Source: Truepera radiovictrix DSM 17093
Lineage (GTDB): Bacteria > Deinococcota > Deinococci > Deinococcales > Trueperaceae
Direction: 5' to 3'
DNA length: 64,000 nucleotides
NCBI RefSeq assembly: GCF_000092425.1
Contig: NC_014221.1
Location: 997,001-1,061,000 of the forward strand
Shown: piece after piece, positions 59,766 to 64,000 of the stretch
Position numbering within the stretch: position 1 is the first letter of the stretch
Layout of the letters: each line of letters starts with the position of its first letter
The notes under the pieces: model-generated
What the model was told of the DNA's origin: nothing
The model's database searches: none
What the model saw: the letters and a program-made list of their open reading frames with translations, nothing else
Program-made: the position numbers and the translations under genes

Positions 59766-61298
59766 ATGACCCACGGCGAGCGGCCCCGAGAGCGCCTCGA
59801 GCCGTGGCGACGTGCAGCAGCCCCCCCGACCGCCCCGCCTGCGCCGCGGGTGCGGCGAGAGCCTAAGCGGGGCGCCTATCTCGCCTTTTGGGTCCTTCTC
59901 TTCGTCCTCTTTCCGCTCGTCACGATGCCCAAGGCCCTGCTCGAAGCGGTGCCGCCGACGCTCATCACGTTTCCTGAAAACGGCTTTGCCGAGGTGCTCC
60001 TCCCCAAACTCGCGGTGTTCGTCGTCCTCTGGGGGCTGGGGGCTTGGTTATGCCTTAAGCGCTGGCGCTCGGGGCAATTTCGGCCGCTGCGTTCGGGTTC
60101 GCCCCTACGGGCCCCTTACTTGTGGCTCGCCCTGTTTCTCTTCGGTTCGACGGTCGTCAGCTTTTTAAACCCCTCCTCGTTGGGGTTGTCGCTGCCGCTC
60201 GTCAGCAGCCGCTACGAGAGCATCCTCTTCGGGTTGCTCGAGAGCGCCTGGTACGCGCTCGCCGTGTTGGCGGCCGGGGTCTTTTCGAGCCGGGCGCTAA
60301 AGCCCGCGCTGCCGCTGCACCTGCTGGCCGCCGGGGCGCTCGCGGCGGGGCTCTGGGCGCTCGCGGAAGCCTACGGCGTTCACCCCATGCGCCTCTTTGA
60401 CGACACCGCACGGGTCGGTATCAACGTGCAGGCGACTCTGGGGCATCAGGGTTACGTCGCGGCCTTTCTCGCGGTGGTGCTCGTGTTCTGGGTCACTTGG
60501 CGGCTGCTGCAAAACCGTCTGCGCCCCTTTGATGTGCTGCTCGTCGCCCTCCTGACCGCCGCGCTCGTCGCGACCGGCGGGCGCGCGGGGGTGCTCGCGG
60601 CCGTCCTGACGCTCTCGGCGCTCGGCGTCTACTGGGTGCGCGCGCGGGGGCGTTCGCGCTACCTGCTGCTGCTGGGCGCGGTGATGCTCATCGCCGGCGC
60701 CTTGCCGCTACTCACCTCCTCTCACGCCCAGGCGCGCCTCGACCGCCTCGGCAGCGCGGTGCAGGGACGAGACCCGGCGACGAGCCACCGCCTGATCTTC
60801 TGGCAGGTCGGGCTGCGGGGGATCGCGCAGCGCCCGCTTAGCGGCTACGGCATCGATAGCTTCGGCAACGCCGCCTGGTTTTTCGCCTCCCCCGAGGAGG
60901 CGCGTGAGATGGTCACCGAGTTTTTACCGCGCGAGACCGCCGAGACCTCGTTGCGGATCGGGCGCCTGGTCCTCTACCGCGGTGAGGACGCGGGGCTCGT
61001 GCTGCAGTCGCTCGACCCCTACCGGGTGCACAACTACCTGCTCGACATCGCCTTTGCGAGCGGCGTCCCCGTCGCGCTGCTGTTTTTGGGGTTTGTTGCC
61101 GCGTCGCTGCGCGCGCTGTGGCGCGAGCGCACCCCGCTCGCGCTCGCTACGGCGCTCGCGCTCCTGACCTATCTGCTCTACGGTATGGCGTGGTTTGCCA
61201 CCCCCAACGTCGACCCGCTCGTGTGGGGGCTTTTGGGGTTGGGGTTGGGGAGCCTCGAGCCGCGCCCGGCTGCGCCCGAGCACACCGGCGGTTCATAA
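59766..61298 (+). CDS. O-antigen ligase-like membrane protein (Wzy_C family)
   Basis: Polytopic membrane protein of 510 residues with about 11 segments. The family's large extracytoplasmic loop (about residues 320-440) has GRDPATSHRLIFWQVGLRGIAQRPLSGYGIDSFGNA and VHNYLLDIAFASGVPVALLF, the Wzy_C pattern including RxxxW and the H near it. It joins or polymerises glycans on the outer face of the inner membrane. The first ~35 residues are hydrophilic and the start is not backed by a ribosome site. No other glycan genes are near. Confidence 0.85.
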   Translation: MTHGERPRERLEPWRRAAAPPTAPPAPRVRREPKRGAYLAFWVLLFVLFPLVTMPKALLEAVPPTLITFPENGFAEVLLPKLAVFVVLWGLGAWLCLKRWRSGQFRPLRSGSPLRAPYLWLALFLFGSTVVSFLNPSSLGLSLPLVSSRYESILFGLLESAWYALAVLAAGVFSSRALKPALPLHLLAAGALAAGLWALAEAYGVHPMRLFDDTARVGINVQATLGHQGYVAAFLAVVLVFWVTWRLLQNRLRPFDVLLVALLTAALVATGGRAGVLAAVLTLSALGVYWVRARGRSRYLLLLGAVMLIAGALPLLTSSHAQARLDRLGSAVQGRDPATSHRLIFWQVGLRGIAQRPLSGYGIDSFGNAAWFFASPEEAREMVTEFLPRETAETSLRIGRLVLYRGEDAGLVLQSLDPYRVHNYLLDIAFASGVPVALLFLGFVAASLRALWRERTPLALATALALLTYLLYGMAWFATPNVDPLVWGLLGLGLGSLEPRPAAPEHTGGS

Positions 61299-61596
61299 GC
61301 CTCGTTGCCATAGTTCTTAAGCGCCTCTTAACTTGGGCTGGCATGCTTGGGTTGGCATGTCCAGGTCCGGCATGCTCGGGTAACCCCACGAGGCGTGGGG
61401 TTGCAGAGCCCCGTGATAGACTCCGCGGGGTCGACCCCGCCGGCGACCGGTGGGGGCTTGGGTGCACGCAGGTCGTCTGTCTGGCCGCAGTGCCCATAAG
61501 CCTTTGGTGGCTCGAGGTGACTTGTACCGGGCTCGTCGCTTCTCCCGTAGGTCGCTGTGGTCGATGCTCACCCCCCACGACGTTTTGAGGTGCACT
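61299..61596. other. Structured intergenic region before kelch lipoprotein
   Basis: About 300 bases with three GGCATG repeats (61340, 61354, 61369) and a perfect 9-bp hairpin at 61382-61402. No gene seen. Confidence 0.45.
61382..61402 (+). terminator. Hairpin downstream of the O-antigen ligase-like gene
   Basis: AACCCCACG-AGG-CGTGGGGTT. No T-run, so a leader structure for the next gene is equally possible. Confidence 0.4.
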
Positions 61597-62661
61597 ATGT
61601 CTAGGTCCTATGTTCAGTCCGCCGCCCCGATCCGTGCGCGCGCACTTGCCGTGGGTTTTGCGCTTTTGCTCACCGCGTGCAGCCAGCAAGCGGCCCACAC
61701 CCCCCCCGAGGTGCCCGCTTCACCCGCCGCGACGATCACCTGGTCGCCAGCTGCCCCCGCGCCGATCGGGCGCTTCGAGGCGCAGAGCGCCGTCGTCGGC
61801 GACAGGCTCTACGTCGTAGGTGGGTACACCGACGCCTCGATCATTCCTCGCGACTATAGCCTCCACGCCTACGACCCGCAGACGGACACCTGGACGGCGC
61901 TGCCGGACGCGCCCCGCCCGCTCACGCACGCGGGCGTCACGAGCGACGAGCGCTACATCTACTTCGCTGGGGGGGTGGTCGGCGCTACGGATCCGCGCGT
62001 GCTCGCCAAGTTCGACGCCATTGCCGAGGTGTGGCGCTTTGACACCGTGACCGAGACCTGGTCGGCGCTGCCGGATCTGCCGCAGCCGCGCGGTGCGGGG
62101 GCGCTCGAGCTCGTCGGGCGCACGCTGCACTTTTTCGGCGGCACCGGCACCGACCGCTACAGCTCGGTCGGTGACCACTGGACGCTGTCGTTAGATGACG
62201 TCGAGCGGGGGGGCGGCGTGTGGCAGGTCGCGGCGCCCTTGCCGAACCCTCGCAACCACTTGGCAGCCGTTGTATTAGACGGCAAAATCTACGCCATCGG
62301 CGGTCAACACGGCCACAACGAAACGCTCGTGACCCAGCGCGACGTGCACGTGTGGGACCCCGCGCAGCCGGACCGCTGGCAGCAGGTCGCGAGCCTCCCT
62401 CATGGGGTAAGCCACGCCGGCAATACGGCGCTCGTGTACGGGGGTAAGATCTACCTCGTCGGGGGGGAGGTCGTGCGCTTTAGGTCGTCCGATGCGGTTC
62501 TCGTCTACGACCCTGCGGCCGACCGCTGGAGCGCGACGACGCCCTTTCCGAGCGCCGAGCACTCGCTTTTGGGGGGCGTGATCGGGGACGCGTTGATCGT
62601 CACGGGCGGCTCGGACTTAAGCACGCGCACCCTGCGCGGCGAGCTGAGCGCGACACCTTGA
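61597..62661 (+). CDS. Kelch-repeat lipoprotein
   Basis: Exported lipoprotein of 354 residues; lipobox LLTAC near residue 28. TGAGGTG precedes ATG 61597. At least five kelch motifs of about 50 residues, each with a GG pair and spaced Tyr/Trp (LYVVGGYTD...YDPQTDTWTALPDAP; IYFAGGVVG; LHFFGGTG; IYAIGGQHGHNE; IYLVGGEV), make a six-bladed propeller likely. Members bind ligands or are sialidase-like; no enzyme motif is seen. Confidence 0.9.
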   Translation: MSRSYVQSAAPIRARALAVGFALLLTACSQQAAHTPPEVPASPAATITWSPAAPAPIGRFEAQSAVVGDRLYVVGGYTDASIIPRDYSLHAYDPQTDTWTALPDAPRPLTHAGVTSDERYIYFAGGVVGATDPRVLAKFDAIAEVWRFDTVTETWSALPDLPQPRGAGALELVGRTLHFFGGTGTDRYSSVGDHWTLSLDDVERGGGVWQVAAPLPNPRNHLAAVVLDGKIYAIGGQHGHNETLVTQRDVHVWDPAQPDRWQQVASLPHGVSHAGNTALVYGGKIYLVGGEVVRFRSSDAVLVYDPAADRWSATTPFPSAEHSLLGGVIGDALIVTGGSDLSTRTLRGELSATP

Positions 62662-62740
62662 GCACGACACCTCGGGGCAGAGCTTGGCCCCGCACCACCG
62701 CTTGGTGTAGCTGCGTCCCCTACGCCCTACCGGAGGATAG

Positions 62741-63316
62741 ATGACCCTGACTCGCCCCCTCGCTCTCCGCGCCCTTTGTTTCACCCTCGCGCTGCTTCTG
62801 GCCGCTGCGTGGGGCGGGGGCGCCCGCGCTCAGGACCTCGGTGCCTCGCCGCTACTGGGCGCGGTCTCCCGCGTGCCACTCAGCCTGCAGCTCGGCGACG
62901 AAAACCTGTTCGGGCCGCGCGTGGGTTTTCGGGTCGGCGGCTCGCTCTACCCCGTACCGCTCCTTGTGCAGCGCGAACTCAATGTAGACGCCTTTGCCGA
63001 CCTCACCTACACGCTGCGCGCGTCGGCAGGGGGGGCGCTGGCGCGCGCGACCGCCGCCCTCTACGCCGGTGCGGGGCCGCGTTACCGCCTGGTTAACTCC
63101 GCGCTGCTATTCGAGGAGGCGCCCGGCGCGTTCTGGGGGGTCGGTGGGGTGGCTGGCGCCGAGTTCCGCCTAGGCGCGCTCGGCTTTCCGCTCGCGAGCG
63201 CCTTTGCCGAAGCGGGGAGCGACTACGTTTGGCGGCAGGGCGAGGAGATCGCTTCGGGTCGCTTTAGCCCGCGGGTGCGCGTCGGGTTGGGGCTCCCCTT
63301 CGTCGGCGCTTTTTGA
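62741..63316 (+). CDS. Exported protein, probable beta-barrel, 191 aa
   Basis: GGAGGATAG directly precedes the ATG. Signal peptide to about residue 30 (WGGGARAQ). The rest alternates hydrophobic and polar residues with many Gly and aromatic positions (VGFRVGGSLYPVPLLVQREL, LYAGAGPRYRL, GVGGVAGAEFRLG) and ends in F, as outer-membrane beta-barrels do. Not assigned to a family. Same direction as the kelch gene, 79 bases after it. Confidence 0.7.
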   Translation: MTLTRPLALRALCFTLALLLAAAWGGGARAQDLGASPLLGAVSRVPLSLQLGDENLFGPRVGFRVGGSLYPVPLLVQRELNVDAFADLTYTLRASAGGALARATAALYAGAGPRYRLVNSALLFEEAPGAFWGVGGVAGAEFRLGALGFPLASAFAEAGSDYVWRQGEEIASGRFSPRVRVGLGLPFVGAF

Positions 63317-63383
63317 CGAGCGGCACGGAACGCTTGCGGTAAGCTCGCCGCGCGAAGCGCCCCCGGGGAGCGGCGACTGCGGT

Positions 63384-64000
63384 ATGGTAAGCGGCGTGCC
63401 CGAGACAGCTGCGCCGCCACAAAAACGCACGCGCACCCGCAAACGCATCGTCGTAGGCGTGTCGGGTGGCAGCGGGATGCTCTACGCGCTCGACCTCCTC
63501 CGGACGCTGCGGCCCTTGCCGGTCGAGACGCACCTCATCGTCACGGGTGGGGCCAAGCAGGTGATCCCCACCGAACTCTCGGAGACGCTCCACGACCTCG
63601 AGGGGCTCGCGGACGTCGTGCACAAAGACCGCGACCTCGGCGCGCCGGTCGCCTCGGGCTCCTTTCGCGCCGCGGGGATGGTGATCGTGCCGTGCAGCGC
63701 GGGGACGCTCGCCAAGGTCGCCCAGGGCCTGACCGACAACCTGGTCTCGAGGGCTGCGCACGTGACGCTCAAGGAGCGTAGGCCGCTGGTCCTGGTGGTG
63801 CGCGAAGCGCCCTTTTCGCGCCCCATGCTCCAGAACATGCTCCTGGCGCACGACGCGGGCGCCGCCGTCTTGCCCGCGTCGCCCGGGTTCTACCACCGGC
63901 CGCAGACCATTGGCGAGCTCGTCGCCACGGTCACGGCGCGCGCGCTCGACCTCCTCGGGGTCGACAACGACCACGCGCCGCGCTGGAAGGAGGGGGCGTG
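63384..64000 (+). CDS. ubiX: UbiX-family flavin prenyltransferase (stop codon at window edge)
   Basis: Makes prenylated FMN for UbiD-type decarboxylases. KRIVVGVSGGSGMLYALDLLRTL at the start is the FMN-binding signature; VIVPCSAGTLAKVAQGLTDNLVSRAAHVTLKERRPLVLVVREAPFS and the late PASPGFYHRP are family motifs. It is complete but for the last base of a presumed TGA. A GTG at 63396, seven bases after TATGGT, is an alternative start. The first ~18 residues are hydrophilic. Confidence 0.93.
   Translation, partial: MVSGVPETAAPPQKRTRTRKRIVVGVSGGSGMLYALDLLRTLRPLPVETHLIVTGGAKQVIPTELSETLHDLEGLADVVHKDRDLGAPVASGSFRAAGMVIVPCSAGTLAKVAQGLTDNLVSRAAHVTLKERRPLVLVVREAPFSRPMLQNMLLAHDAGAAVLPASPGFYHRPQTIGELVATVTARALDLLGVDNDHAPRWKEGA

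Noticed and set aside
1-64000. CRISPR arrays, rRNA genes, prophage or large transposon
   Set aside because: No regularly spaced repeats, rRNA segments or phage structural genes were seen; the only mobile DNA is the IS200/IS605 element and the tRNA-Pro remnant.

Overview
The window is a high-GC bacterial chromosome segment, roughly two thirds G+C. Gene content, codon use, the CTCGAG-rich style and the many genes whose -10 box sits six or seven bases before the start codon (leaderless mRNAs) fit the Deinococcota. A Truepera-like member is my best guess, but I infer this from style and did not verify it by search.

Layout. 1-1.8 kb: the end of an NMT1/THI5-type ABC importer. 1.9-4.7 kb: a stress-type SDR and a formylglycine sulfatase. 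4.8-6.0 kb: tRNA-Pro(GGG) and a 1.1-kb low-GC island ended by a decayed copy of the tRNA 3' half, carrying higBA with a frameshifted toxin. 6.0-7.0 kb: three small disordered-type proteins. 7.1-14.8 kb: an extracytoplasmic and regulatory block with a subtilase lipoprotein, a 47-aa exported peptide, a BTAD/NB-ARC/TPR regulator with a leaderless start, a lipoprotein with a possible His/Cys peptidase fold, and an SBBP-repeat lipoprotein. 14.9-17 kb: decayed genes, an IS200/IS605 element and vapBC. 17-24.6 kb: an LLM oxidoreductase, a peptide ABC importer without ATPases, and two M20 peptidases. 25-32.6 kb: a LacI-controlled operon of binding protein, two unusual permeases, a GH63-type hydrolase and a GT4 enzyme, probably for a sugar-type compatible solute.

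32.6-42.4 kb: an S9 peptidase, ThpR, DinB-fold proteins, a second VapBC-like pair, and a minus-strand operon of small VOC, YCII and reductase-like proteins led by an AraC regulator. Three genes in this stretch are broken (DinB, a terpenoid-cyclase-like gene, a reductase). 42.6-46.6 kb: a 1271-aa GH13 protein with a low-complexity Ala/Pro/Glu tail and basic end, preceded by a 33-codon ORF whose stop overlaps its likely start. 46.8-48.8 kb: ruvC and glnA. 49.3-55 kb: a complete branched-chain amino-acid (Liv-type) ABC operon ending in a strong hairpin. 55.4-64 kb: an SDR, aspartate kinase with a probable internal start for a beta subunit, a fasciclin/CHRD lipoprotein, an O-antigen ligase-like protein, a kelch lipoprotein, a small exported protein and ubiX at the edge.

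The best candidate for an undescribed system is the 7.1-14.8 kb block: a secreted protease, a tiny exported peptide with a repeated RVQG motif, and a TPR-type regulator lie interleaved on alternating strands, an arrangement that could suit peptide signalling. This is inference from layout only.
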